A stretch of DNA of 29,623 nt from CAZUTO01 sp964623085 (GTDB lineage Bacteria; Pseudomonadota; Gammaproteobacteria; Pseudomonadales; GM7GCV1), in NCBI GenBank assembly GCA_964623085.1, contig CAZUTO010000022.1, positions 1-29,623 on the forward strand, read 5' to 3'. The notes beneath the pieces are model-generated. The model saw only the letters and a list, made by a program, of their open reading frames with translations. It had not been told where the DNA came from and did not search any database. The position numbers and the translations under genes were made by a program. This document shows, one piece after another, positions 1 through 8,909 of this stretch (positions are counted from its first letter, which is position 1; each line of letters begins with the position of its first letter).

Positions 1-39
1 AGCTATTACATTAAAGCTTCTCTTATACAAAATATGTGA

Positions 40-1659
40 ATGGTTATGTCCAAAAAAGGCCGGTCAAAGAAAATAACCAAGAAAGGGCTCTCTCGCAGAA
101 ACCTACTCAAGATGACGGGTGCTGGACTATCCGCTGTTGGCGCAGGTGTAGGCATACAAAATCTTTCCCACGCAGCGCAAAACAAGCCCGTAAAACTCGA
201 TGTTCAAGAAGTGAATGGGCTACCAACCTACAATGGCAAAACGCCTGGGCCGACTATTTCGGTAAATCCCGGTGAGAGTTTTGACGTTCACCTGATCAAT
301 AGCTTGCCTGCGTTAGATGATGACTGCGTACAAAACGTTAATGCCTTTCACGGACTAAACACAACTAACCTTCACACGCACGGTCTGCATGTATCACCTA
401 GCACTGATTCCAGTGGTGAATTTGATTCGGACAACGTGTTTATCAACGTCGTGCCTAAGGATCAAATTGTCCCCTGTGAAATACTCTGTGGCGAAGAGGT
501 AAAACACACTTTCCGTTCACATGAAGCACGTTACCGCTTTGAACTTCTAGATAATCATCCGGGAGGCACGCATTGGTATCACGCACATAAGCATGGTTCG
601 ACTGCGCGTCAGGTGGGTGCGGGGCTAGCGGGTCCGCTGATAGTAAAAGATCCAGCAGGTTATATGCCTGACTATATTGAGCAAGCTGCTGAAAAAATAC
701 TGATGATCACGAATCGCGGTGTGATTCTGGTTGATCCAGATGGTGGCGGCCAAGAAAATCCAACCATCAGCATGCGACCAGGTGAAGTGCAACGCTGGAG
801 AATTATTAATGCACAAGCAGCGGGCAGTAACTTTGCCTATCTCAGACCAAGCCTTGAGGATGTGGAAATCTATCAAATTGCTTTTGACGGGATCACACTG
901 CCCCGCAGAGTAAAAATTGATCGCTTTGAAGCTCAAGAACCCTGGTTAAACCCCGCGGCCTTAGCACCGGGAAATCGAACAGACCTCTTGATTCGAGTTC
1001 CAGCAGATGCGCCACAACAATTACTTTCGGTAGGCGTTGATCCCGTGCTACAAGATCGTATCGAAAACGACGACCCTATCGCTCAATTCCAGAACAACAA
1101 TGGTGGTATGGGCGGTATGGGTGGCGGCGGTATGGGTGGTATGGGCGGTGGCGGTATGGGCGGCGGCGGTCGCCCCTCCAATTTTCAGGTAAATCTGGAA
1201 ATCAAAGGCAGCCCTATTGACCACCCATGGTCGGACGACGACCAACTCCCTGGGCCTGGGTTAAAACCTTTTGGTGACGAAAAACTTCCACCAAGAAAAG
1301 TCACTTTTTCTGGTCGAGTTGATGTTGACGGTGAGCGCTTCACCGGTCAGGTCAAACAAACGATGAAGCTGGGAACCGAAGAAGAATGGACCGTGACAAA
1401 CAATGCCCGTGGCATACATGCCTTCCATATTCATGTGAACCCGCTGTTTATCACCCACATTAATGGTGAAGAACTTCCTAAAGACAGCCCATTGCGTCGC
1501 TGGCAAGACACCATTGGTATTTCAACAGGCCAAAATAGGCAGCCAGGGTCGGTGACCTACAAAACGCGTTTTGAAACTTACCGGGGGAAATTTGTTATCC
1601 ACTGTCACATCCTTCGTCACGAAGACTTGGGGATGATGCAGACCGTTGAGGTTGTATAG
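40..1659 (+). CDS. Tat-exported multicopper oxidase (laccase/CueO-like)
   Basis: Multicopper oxidase of 539 aa, expected to oxidise Cu(I), metals or phenols in the periplasm while reducing O2 to water. All four copper-ligand motifs are visible: HTHGLH (112-117), HWYHAHKHG (178-186), HAFHIH (460-465) and HCHILRH (521-527) followed by GMM. Cys522, His460, His527 and Met532 are the expected type 1 ligands. The N-terminus has a twin-arginine signal (SRRNLLK, 18-24), a hydrophobic Gly/Ala segment and a likely cleavage site near SHA-AQ (43-47), so the folded, copper-loaded enzyme should be exported by Tat. An unusual Met/Gly-rich insert lies at about 355-377. The start is either ATG 40 or ATG 46; no good ribosome site precedes either. 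The small membrane-protein gene follows on the same strand. The substrate cannot be told from sequence. Confidence 0.93.
   Translation: MVMSKKGRSKKITKKGLSRRNLLKMTGAGLSAVGAGVGIQNLSHAAQNKPVKLDVQEVNGLPTYNGKTPGPTISVNPGESFDVHLINSLPALDDDCVQNVNAFHGLNTTNLHTHGLHVSPSTDSSGEFDSDNVFINVVPKDQIVPCEILCGEEVKHTFRSHEARYRFELLDNHPGGTHWYHAHKHGSTARQVGAGLAGPLIVKDPAGYMPDYIEQAAEKILMITNRGVILVDPDGGGQENPTISMRPGEVQRWRIINAQAAGSNFAYLRPSLEDVEIYQIAFDGITLPRRVKIDRFEAQEPWLNPAALAPGNRTDLLIRVPADAPQQLLSVGVDPVLQDRIENDDPIAQFQNNNGGMGGMGGGGMGGMGGGGMGGGGRPSNFQVNLEIKGSPIDHPWSDDDQLPGPGLKPFGDEKLPPRKVTFSGRVDVDGERFTGQVKQTMKLGTEEEWTVTNNARGIHAFHIHVNPLFITHINGEELPKDSPLRRWQDTIGISTGQNRQPGSVTYKTRFETYRGKFVIHCHILRHEDLGMMQTVEVV
1102..1170 (+). repeat. 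Met/Gly-rich coding repeat inside the multicopper oxidase
   Basis: A run of GGT/GGC/ATG codons encodes repeats of the type GGMGG over residues 355-377, with five Met and otherwise only Gly. It lies between the second and third cupredoxin domains. The nucleotide repeat is imperfect (synonymous Gly codons vary), which suggests the peptide composition is kept. Met-rich inserts in CueO-type oxidases bind copper; that role here is inference. Confidence 0.8.
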
Positions 1660-1740
1660 GCGGCCGCATAAATACAGGCGCTATTTTTAGTCTTAGATAG
1701 AGTGTTCGCCAGATAAAGCTAGAGAGACTCGGAGTCCACC

Positions 1741-2130
1741 ATGAACAAAGTATTCGCAAAGCTGGGCGCAATCACCTACTTTCTTTGGGGGCTGTTGCAT
1801 ATTGAAGCAGCGCGAAGAGTCTATACATTTGGTGCATCACTAGAGCCTGGCATGTTACAAGGGCGGCTTTTTCAGGATGCCTTCTATCTGCTGTTCTTTG
1901 CTATTTTCGCAATCTACGTCGCTTTACTCTGCAATTGGAAAAACAACCGGCTCGGTTATTGGCTCAACCTTATTGTTATTAGCGCGGCGGATATTGGTTA
2001 CATTGTATTTGTATTGGCGCCAGGCTATGTTCCGATGGTTCCCGGTGCCTTGGGGCCACTGCTTTGGGTTTTGGCCGTTATTTTTTCGACAATCGCTATT
2101 AACAAAACGTCCCCAGTAGAACCCACTTAA
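1741..2130 (+). CDS. Small four-helix integral membrane protein, function unknown
   Basis: A 129-aa protein made almost wholly of membrane helices, at about residues 7-24, 45-63, 71-90 and 95-119, with short loops and a short polar C-terminus. A GGAG ribosome site sits 6 bases before ATG 1741. No motif that I recognise is present: no CxxC and no clear His-rich metal site. It lies about 80 bp after the multicopper oxidase on the same strand, so co-transcription is possible, but no shared function can be read from the sequence. It converges on the crotonase gene, with a gap of only 35 bp. Confidence 0.75.
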   Translation: MNKVFAKLGAITYFLWGLLHIEAARRVYTFGASLEPGMLQGRLFQDAFYLLFFAIFAIYVALLCNWKNNRLGYWLNLIVISAADIGYIVFVLAPGYVPMVPGALGPLLWVLAVIFSTIAINKTSPVEPT

Positions 2131-2165
2131 AGTCGCTTTCTCTGATGCCGCTTGGCTATCAACTA

Positions 2166-2939
2166 TCAGCGTGCCAAAAAGGCTGCGAAAGCTGCTTTAG
2201 CTTCGCCTGAACTTAACCGTCTAAAAAACACGTCTAGCTCTGCATCAACATGAGCTGAAACCGCATCTTTATCGCCGCGCATAAGTTGTTTTGTGAGTTT
2301 TAGTGCTTCACTTGGTTTAGCAGCAACGCTTGCGGCTGCTTTAAGTGCAGATTCATAAAGAGTATCTGGTGAAGTTACCCTATTTGCCAACCCCCAATCC
2401 AATGCCGTTTTTGCATCGACTGGTTTTGCTGCAAGAAGTATCTCTGACGCACGTAGCGCCCCAATTCTTTGCGGCAACAACATAGATGAAGCCGCCTCCG
2501 GAACCAACGCTAAATCAACAAAGGGCGCAGAGAGCACTGCTGTGTCTGCTAAATACACAAAGTCAGCATGCAATGTCAGTGTTAAACCAATGCCTACAGC
2601 CTGACCTTGAACCGCAACAAATAGCGGTTTTTCAAAACGAACTAGTCGGTGAATAAAACCAACAACAGGCACATCTTGAGGGCTTAGTGAGTTGGCGTCA
2701 TTCGCTAATGATGCTGCCATTTCCATGAAATTATTCATGTCGTTGCCAGCACTAAAGTTGTCGCCGTTTGCAGCAATCAAAACCGCACCAATTTCTCGCG
2801 ACTCTGTTGCTTGGTCCAAGCCGGCACTTAGCTGAGAGTACATATCCATCGTCAGTGCATTCATTTTCTCCGGGCGATTTATCCGAAGAACAAGCACTGC
2901 ATCCTGCACAAGAGACTCGATTGCTTTTGATGGTTCCAT
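2166..2939 (-). CDS. Enoyl-CoA hydratase/isomerase family (crotonase), isomerase-like
   Basis: Crotonase-fold protein of 257 aa, last gene of the fad operon. The oxyanion-hole regions are recognisable: SAGNDM (63-68) and QGQAVGIG (111-118). The first catalytic Glu of true hydratases is missing (Thr120 lies where GGGxE has Glu). A single acid is kept at Glu148 in the segment LVPEAASSMLLP, a pattern typical of delta3-delta2 enoyl-CoA isomerases. A role in isomerising double bonds of unsaturated acyl-CoAs is therefore likelier than hydration. I chose ATG 2939; the frame can extend upstream to a TTG at 2981, but homology begins shortly after Met 2939. It starts about 57 bp after the stop of the FadB/FadJ-like gene. 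Confidence 0.85.
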   Translation of the reverse strand: MEPSKAIESLVQDAVLVLRINRPEKMNALTMDMYSQLSAGLDQATESREIGAVLIAANGDNFSAGNDMNNFMEMAASLANDANSLSPQDVPVVGFIHRLVRFEKPLFVAVQGQAVGIGLTLTLHADFVYLADTAVLSAPFVDLALVPEAASSMLLPQRIGALRASEILLAAKPVDAKTALDWGLANRVTSPDTLYESALKAAASVAAKPSEALKLTKQLMRGDKDAVSAHVDAELDVFFRRLSSGEAKAAFAAFLAR

Positions 2940-2996
2940 AGCCGCGTTTCTCGTTATTAGCGAATGTTCTACCAACCTCAAACTTCTACTGTGCGA

Positions 2997-5057
2997 TCAG
3001 ACACTCACCTCTAACCAACCTGATTTAGGAGCGAAACGATCGTTTCCTCCCTCTGACAATTCTTCGAGGCGAGTTTTACAGGAGTCTTGCCCAAGTCTGC
3101 GAATATGCTCGATCGGCCCACCAAGAAAAGGAGGAAAACCCGTACCGAAAATCATTCCCATATCAAGTGCGTCTGCATCTGTCACTATGCCTTCCGCTAG
3201 GCACTGCATCGATTCGTTGAGCATCATATGTGTCATACGATCTTGAACGTCACTACTGTAGGTAAGGTCAGCAGATTTGTCTTTGACTGGTTTCCCTTTC
3301 TCCCACTTATAGAAGCCTTCCCCAGATTTTTTGCCAAGTTTTTCTTTAGCGATCAGGTCTGTAAGCAAACCCGTGTCTTTGCCTCCAAAGGCCGCAATCA
3401 GCTCCGACGCCACCGCCTGACATATATCGATGCCCACGGTATCTGCTAATTCTATTGGGCCCATTGGCAAGCCAAAATCAACGGCTGCTTTATCAATTGC
3501 CTCTGGTGGAACACCTTCCTCGTATAGCTTCATGGCTTCAGACAAGTAAGTCATCAAGACACGGTTAACCAAAAACCCTGGAGCAGATTTCACTTCAATC
3601 GGCAGTTTGCCAATGGCATTAACGAACGCCAGCGCTTCGCCGACTGAGGCGTCACTAGAGTTTTTGCCGCGCACAACTTCCACCAGCTGCATCATCGCAA
3701 CAGGATTAAAAAAGTGGATACCGACTAGACGATCAGGTTTGCTGAGATTAGCAGCGAGATCTTCTAGTGGAATACTTGAGGTATTACTCGCTAACAGCGC
3801 ACCGGGCTTCATTCGTGGCTCAAGCGCCGCGTATAAGCCTTGCTTAGCTTCGAGCTTTTCGGAAATTGCTTCAATAATAAGGTCGGCGGACGGCACACCA
3901 TCTGCATTAGGATCCGGCATCAAGCGATCCATAGCTGCTTGCACTTTCTCTGGTGCTCGCAATTTTTTCTTAAAGAGCTTGTGTGCTCTCGCCATCGCTG
4001 GCGCGATAAATTCGGGGTTCGCATCCTGAAGCGTCACGTCAAACCCGCTAAGTGCACACCAAGCGGCAATATCACCGCCCATCACACCCGCTCCGACAAC
4101 ATGAACCCGTTTACCGTCAAATTTGGCGCCTTTGGCTCGACCTTTTAGCTCTTTATCAAGTAGAAAAATACGCACAAGGTTTTCGATCGCTCGCCGCGAC
4201 TCCTCGCCATCAAACAACATAGCAAAAGATTCTGCCTCCGCAAGATAGGCGGCTTCATCACCTTTAGCTATGGCTTGAGGAAGCTCTCGCCAAAGCTCTA
4301 GCAATCGATATGGCGCGGGATAATGATCCGGATTCGCCTTTTTATCTAAACCTCTTTTGGCAAGCTTTGCCGCGATATTACGCGCCAATTGAACGTCTAA
4401 AAGTTTAGATACTAAGCTGGTTTTTCGCGTCGGTTTTAATTTGCCCGAAGCGATACTGTAACCCACCTCATCTATGTGGCGATCGTCAGTCGCAATATCT
4501 ACCAACCCTTTTTTAGATGCGGTTTTGCCATCAATGACACTACCCGCCATCATTAACATTAGCGCTTGGAATGGATCGATTAGTTTTGATAGGCGCACGA
4601 CACCACCGTAACCAGGATGAATGCCAAGTTTGACTTCCGGCAATCCAATCTTGCACCCGCGAGCTTTGTCAGCGACACGATAATCACAAGCAAGGGCAAG
4701 TTCCGCACCACCACCCATACAATGGCCATGAATAACAGCAACGGTGGTGCATGCGAGGCGTTCTATGCGCAAAAATAGCTGCTGTCCACGCTGCACAACG
4801 GCCAATACCTCGTCACGACTTTTCAAACCAGTAAATTCGTTGACATCTGCACCTGCCAAAAAGCCAGCTTTCTTAGCAGAAGCAATAACTAAGCCAGACG
4901 GTGTGTTGCTTTCTAAATAGGTGACGACCTCTTCCAGCTCCGTCAAAACATCCGAGCTGAGCACATTTACCGCTGTGCCTTCTTTATCGAGTATTAACGT
5001 ACCTACGTTTTTGTCGTCGAGCGAATATTTCCAGTGCTTTAAAGTATCGATGCTCAT
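2997..5057 (-). CDS. fadJ: Bifunctional enoyl-CoA hydratase / 3-hydroxyacyl-CoA dehydrogenase (FadB/FadJ-type)
   Basis: Multifunctional beta-oxidation alpha subunit of 686 aa that hydrates 2-enoyl-CoA and then oxidises L-3-hydroxyacyl-CoA with NAD. The N-terminal crotonase domain (about 1-190) keeps both catalytic acids, Glu119 in GGGAEL and Glu141 in GLPEVKLG. The dehydrogenase part has the Rossmann motif GAGVMG (322-327), the NTSS segment (425-428) and the catalytic His448/Glu460 region (HFFNP...QLVE). C-terminal 3HCDH domains follow from about 490. The protein is slightly shorter than E. coli FadB/FadJ (about 715-730 aa). It starts 26 bp after the thiolase stop with GGAG about 12 bases upstream, so the two gene products can form the usual thiolase complex. 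The FadJ versus FadB assignment is uncertain. Confidence 0.93.
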   Translation of the reverse strand: MSIDTLKHWKYSLDDKNVGTLILDKEGTAVNVLSSDVLTELEEVVTYLESNTPSGLVIASAKKAGFLAGADVNEFTGLKSRDEVLAVVQRGQQLFLRIERLACTTVAVIHGHCMGGGAELALACDYRVADKARGCKIGLPEVKLGIHPGYGGVVRLSKLIDPFQALMLMMAGSVIDGKTASKKGLVDIATDDRHIDEVGYSIASGKLKPTRKTSLVSKLLDVQLARNIAAKLAKRGLDKKANPDHYPAPYRLLELWRELPQAIAKGDEAAYLAEAESFAMLFDGEESRRAIENLVRIFLLDKELKGRAKGAKFDGKRVHVVGAGVMGGDIAAWCALSGFDVTLQDANPEFIAPAMARAHKLFKKKLRAPEKVQAAMDRLMPDPNADGVPSADLIIEAISEKLEAKQGLYAALEPRMKPGALLASNTSSIPLEDLAANLSKPDRLVGIHFFNPVAMMQLVEVVRGKNSSDASVGEALAFVNAIGKLPIEVKSAPGFLVNRVLMTYLSEAMKLYEEGVPPEAIDKAAVDFGLPMGPIELADTVGIDICQAVASELIAAFGGKDTGLLTDLIAKEKLGKKSGEGFYKWEKGKPVKDKSADLTYSSDVQDRMTHMMLNESMQCLAEGIVTDADALDMGMIFGTGFPPFLGGPIEHIRRLGQDSCKTRLEELSEGGNDRFAPKSGWLEVSV

Positions 5058-5083
5058 TTATCTATTATTCTCCGAAAATTCCT

Positions 5084-6370
5084 TCAAGATACCGCTTCGA
5101 TAAGTGTTGCACCGCCCTGCCCACCGCCTATACAGAGAGTAGCAATGCCGCGCTTAGCACCTTGCTGTTTGAGGGTTCGTGCAATATGTAAAACAAGTCG
5201 ATTGCCTGACATTCCAACTGGATGTCCACAGGCAACGGCTCCGCCATGAATATTGAGTTTGTCCACATCGATGCTGCCAAGCGCTGAATCTATACCAAGC
5301 TCTGTTTTACAGAATTCTTCGGAATCAAATGCAGCATTACAAGCCAGCACCTGGGCAGCGAAGGCCTCGTTGATTTCCCAAAAATCAATGTCAGACATCG
5401 ACAAGCCTTGTTCTTGCAACACCTTTGCGACGGCATAAACTGGACCCAAGCCCATTTGAGCAGGGTCAAGGCCCGCCCACTTAATGGTCTTAATCTCTGC
5501 CATTGGCTGCAATTTGTATTTCTTCACTGCGTCTTCTGAAGCCATGATAATCCAGGACGCTCCATCGCTAATTTGCGAACTATTGGCCGCCGTCACTTTG
5601 CCATGTGGCTTGTCGAATACCGGCCTCAAGGTACCAAGCTTTTCTACATTGCTATCCGCACGCACACCATCATCAAATGTATAGACCTTACCTTTTGTAT
5701 CGTAGAGGGGCACAACTTCGCCATCAAACACACCGTTTTCTCTTGCTTCAACGGACCGCAAATGACTGGTAACAGCAAATTCATCCATCTGTTTACGAGA
5801 AATATCAAACCTAGCCGCAATTTTCTCTGCCGTATGCCCCATATTCAGATTGACGATGGGATCTGTCAAACCGTGTTCTAGTGCAAACACCGGTTTCAAC
5901 ATCGATAAGCGAAATTGGCTCAACGATTTCATCTTCTGACCGAATGTTTTAGACGTTGCAAACTTACCCAGCCAGTTAACGTAGTGCTCGTTAAATAGCA
6001 CTGGCGCATGGCTCATAGCCTCTACCCCACCCGCTAGGACAAGCTCAGACGCACCACGCTGAATACTATTGAAACCAGAATCAATGGATTGCATACCAGA
6101 AGCGCAGTTTCTTTGGACGGTGAATGCCGGCGTCGATTCATCAAACCCCAACCGAAGTGCGACAACACGACCAATATTCGCTTCGCGTTCGGACGGCATA
6201 ATGCATCCGAGAATGACTTCGTCGAAATTTTTAATATCAATACCAGATCTTGCCAACAGAGGGCGTCCGGCCTGCACAGCAAGTTCAGATGAGGAAAAAG
6301 GGCCTCGTCCTGAACGTGCTTTTACAATAGGCGAGCGCGTACCATCAATCAGAAAAATACGTTTACTCAT
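5084..6370 (-). CDS. fadI: 3-ketoacyl-CoA thiolase (acetyl-CoA C-acyltransferase, FadI/FadA-type)
   Basis: Thiolase of 428 aa that cleaves 3-ketoacyl-CoA with CoA to give acetyl-CoA and a shortened acyl-CoA. The nucleophile is Cys89 (QRNCASGMQS). NEAFA (334-338), His383 in CGHPVGMSGN, and Cys413 in LCIGGGQG complete the active site. The start at ATG 6370 overlaps the fadE stop in an ATGA junction, which indicates translational coupling; longer in-frame extensions upstream would run into fadE. The length and the N-terminal sequence resemble FadI (longer loops than FadA). Neighbours fadE upstream and the hydratase/dehydrogenase downstream complete a beta-oxidation set. Confidence 0.93.
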   Translation of the reverse strand: MSKRIFLIDGTRSPIVKARSGRGPFSSSELAVQAGRPLLARSGIDIKNFDEVILGCIMPSEREANIGRVVALRLGFDESTPAFTVQRNCASGMQSIDSGFNSIQRGASELVLAGGVEAMSHAPVLFNEHYVNWLGKFATSKTFGQKMKSLSQFRLSMLKPVFALEHGLTDPIVNLNMGHTAEKIAARFDISRKQMDEFAVTSHLRSVEARENGVFDGEVVPLYDTKGKVYTFDDGVRADSNVEKLGTLRPVFDKPHGKVTAANSSQISDGASWIIMASEDAVKKYKLQPMAEIKTIKWAGLDPAQMGLGPVYAVAKVLQEQGLSMSDIDFWEINEAFAAQVLACNAAFDSEEFCKTELGIDSALGSIDVDKLNIHGGAVACGHPVGMSGNRLVLHIARTLKQQGAKRGIATLCIGGGQGGATLIEAVS

Positions 6371-8841
6371 ACAGCCTCCGATTTGCCTGCTGCGCGTTTC
6401 ACCCAATGATCATGATCGAAGTGATCGACTTGGATCGCATCCATCCGTGCATAGTGTGCACGTTTGATTATCTCTGCATCCTCTTCTGAGACAAGCTTTT
6501 TCTCTAGGGCTTCAGCTAGACATTCTTCGAAATGAATCTCGTCGGTATCCAGCTCCCTAACCGCTTTCTTAAAGGTCCTCTCAGCGCTTTGTGCTTCCAA
6601 AATTATTTTGAAAGCCGCTTCCATTTTGGCCACGGGATCATCCTCAGCTGTTGGCTGGTAGATATCGTCTATCAAGGATGAACGCAGACGTGAATCATTA
6701 GTGATAATGTCAGCAACTTGACCTTCTAGCTCGCGATTACGTGAATGCTCCGGCACACCCAATGGGTAAATTGCTCGGCGCACAATCCCAGTTAACGGGC
6801 CAAGCGGTTTGTTGTCTAAGATATCCACCATAGCTGTGTGGAAGCAGCGATAGCATTCCTGCATTGACCATTCCAATAACGGCAAATCTTCTGTTGTCTC
6901 CCCGCGAGCGTGGTAGTGCTTCAGCACTGCAGAACCAATAAACAGGAAACTGAATAGGTCGCCCAAGAGACTTGAAAAATACTCCAGCCGCTTCAGTTCT
7001 CCGCCATACCTCAGCATCAATACATCTGCAATCACACCAAAAGAGGCACTCATATGAGATAGCTTTCGATAATGATCAGACGCCGGAGACCCCGGTACGC
7101 CATCGGTAAACAAGGTCTCTGAAAAACCGGCCAACACAGACTTTGAAAGGTTGCTCAAAAACATAGTCGTATGGTTTGAGATCGCCTCGTCAAACGCCGG
7201 CAATGCGACACTGTCATCCGTTTCGCCAGCAGCCTGCATTGCTTTCAAAATCCAAGGATGCGAACGCACTGAGCCCTGACCAAAGATGATCAAACTGCGC
7301 GTGAGAATATTTGCGCCCTCTACGGTAATACTGACCGGCACCGCCATATAGGTTCGTCCAATACTATTTCTTGGGCCCATACAAATTGCAGAGCCTCCGT
7401 GGACATCCATGGCTGCATCCACTACTGCACGCATACGTTCAGTAAGATGATATTTTGCAATCGCTGAACCAACCGAGGGCTTCTCACCTGCATCGATCAT
7501 GGCCGCGCTAAAACGACGTACGGCATCCATCAAATAAGTGTTGCCGGCGATGCAAGCCAAAGCTTCTTGCACCCCTTCGAATTCGCCAATGGCGACGTTA
7601 AACTGGTTACGAACCCGAGCATAAGCACCGGTATGCATACTGCTAAACTTAGCTGCAGCGACCGATGTGGTTGGCAATGAAATTCCACGACCATCGGAGA
7701 GACACTCCATTAGCATCCTCCAGCCCTGCCCTACGTAGTCCACACCACCAATGATATGATCTAAGGAGACGAATACATCCTTGCCCCTAATAGGACCATT
7801 CATAAAGGGTGTGTTTAACGGCATATGTCGCTCGCCGATTTCAACACCTTTCACATTGGTTGGAATGAGTGCCAGAGTAATACCGAGATTTTCTTCGTCG
7901 CCAATTAAATGATCAGGGTCATAGAGCTTAAACGCTAAACCGAACACCGTAGCCACAGGCGCTAAGGTGATATAGCGTTTGTTCCAATTGAGCTTGATTC
8001 CAATGACCTCTTTACCTTTGACCTTCTTTTTACATACGACGCCATTACTCAACATACCAGCAGCATCGGACCCTGCTGTGGGCTCGGTCAATGCAAAGCA
8101 AGGAATCTCGCGGCCATCCGCTAAACGCGGTAAGTAATGTTCTTGTTGTTCTTTCGTCCCGTATTCGTGGAGCAATTGTCCTGGGCCAAGAGAATTTGGA
8201 ACCATCGTGGTAACGCCGGCAGCACAGCTGCGACTGGCAATTTTCATCACAACACAAGAATGTCCAAATGCGGAGAATTCAAGACCGCCATATTTTTTTG
8301 GGATGATCATGCCGAAGAAGCCTTTCTTACCGAGAAACTTCCATACTTCTTTAGAAAGATCATAGTCTTGTGCAGATACAGCCCAATCATCAATCATGCT
8401 GCAGAGCTCTTCTGTTGGTCCATCAATGAAAGCCTGCTCCTCCTCCGTTAGCTTCGCCGGCTCCGCATCAATGAGTTTTTGCCAGTCTGGCCGACCACCA
8501 AAGATCTCTGGCTCCCACCAAACAGTTCCTGCTTCCAATGCCTCGCGCTCGGTATCCGACATGGGCGGCAATACCGCACGGAAATATTTCAACATCGGCT
8601 CCATAACGACTTTTGTTCGCACTTTCGGCACAAACACAATCACCATCATTACGATCAAAACAAGCCAAAATAGAATCGGGATCCATGTATGCGTATAAGA
8701 CTGGTATACACAGAGTGCGATCACCACACCCGCAAACGCAGACAAGTATTTGGCCAGCAAGTCTTTCAACGTTGCAAAGCAAAGCATCACGATTACCATT
8801 GAACCTACCGCAAATGCTAGTAGTAGCAATAATCCGTTCAT
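6367..8841 (-). CDS. fadE: Membrane-anchored acyl-CoA dehydrogenase (FadE)
   Basis: Acyl-CoA dehydrogenase of 824 aa, close to the length of E. coli FadE (814), catalysing the first, FAD-dependent step of fatty acid beta-oxidation. Residues 1-80 contain two or three hydrophobic helices that should anchor it to the inner membrane. The catalytic acyl-CoA dehydrogenase domain follows, with the FAD/substrate loop LTEPTAGSDAAGM, and then a FadE-type C-terminal domain rich in charged helices. ATG 8841 is preceded by a good ribosome site (GAGGAAAG). It is the first gene of a four-gene minus-strand operon and is divergent from an AraC-family regulator, which is the likely local controller. Confidence 0.95.
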   Translation of the reverse strand: MNGLLLLLAFAVGSMVIVMLCFATLKDLLAKYLSAFAGVVIALCVYQSYTHTWIPILFWLVLIVMMVIVFVPKVRTKVVMEPMLKYFRAVLPPMSDTEREALEAGTVWWEPEIFGGRPDWQKLIDAEPAKLTEEEQAFIDGPTEELCSMIDDWAVSAQDYDLSKEVWKFLGKKGFFGMIIPKKYGGLEFSAFGHSCVVMKIASRSCAAGVTTMVPNSLGPGQLLHEYGTKEQQEHYLPRLADGREIPCFALTEPTAGSDAAGMLSNGVVCKKKVKGKEVIGIKLNWNKRYITLAPVATVFGLAFKLYDPDHLIGDEENLGITLALIPTNVKGVEIGERHMPLNTPFMNGPIRGKDVFVSLDHIIGGVDYVGQGWRMLMECLSDGRGISLPTTSVAAAKFSSMHTGAYARVRNQFNVAIGEFEGVQEALACIAGNTYLMDAVRRFSAAMIDAGEKPSVGSAIAKYHLTERMRAVVDAAMDVHGGSAICMGPRNSIGRTYMAVPVSITVEGANILTRSLIIFGQGSVRSHPWILKAMQAAGETDDSVALPAFDEAISNHTTMFLSNLSKSVLAGFSETLFTDGVPGSPASDHYRKLSHMSASFGVIADVLMLRYGGELKRLEYFSSLLGDLFSFLFIGSAVLKHYHARGETTEDLPLLEWSMQECYRCFHTAMVDILDNKPLGPLTGIVRRAIYPLGVPEHSRNRELEGQVADIITNDSRLRSSLIDDIYQPTAEDDPVAKMEAAFKIILEAQSAERTFKKAVRELDTDEIHFEECLAEALEKKLVSEEDAEIIKRAHYARMDAIQVDHFDHDHWVKRAAGKSEAV

Positions 8842-8909
8842 CGGGCTTTCCTCTTATTTATAAATTTCTAATTAGGTGCACTGTCACTATATTGAAGGCT
8901 CTTATAAAG
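8842..8909. promoter_or_regulatory. Divergent fadE / AraC-regulator intergenic region
   Basis: Only 68 bp separate the fadE start (minus) from the proposed regulator start at 8910 (plus). The stretch is AT-rich in the middle and contains GTGCAC (a 6-bp palindrome). On the minus strand a TATAAA-like -10 lies near the fadE ribosome site, with GTGACA roughly 19 bp upstream of it. These promoter elements are weak by eye. The geometry suggests that the AraC protein binds here and controls fadE. Confidence 0.35.

Noticed and set aside
3607..4029. Long plus-strand open frame of 140 codons inside the FadJ-like gene
   Set aside because: It is antisense to an intact conserved enzyme, and its translation shows no domain; it is a shadow of codon bias.
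8613..8909. Upstream extension of the AraC regulator by about 100 codons
   Set aside because: It would overlap the fadE N-terminal coding region on the other strand, and the extra peptide is low in family-like sequence.
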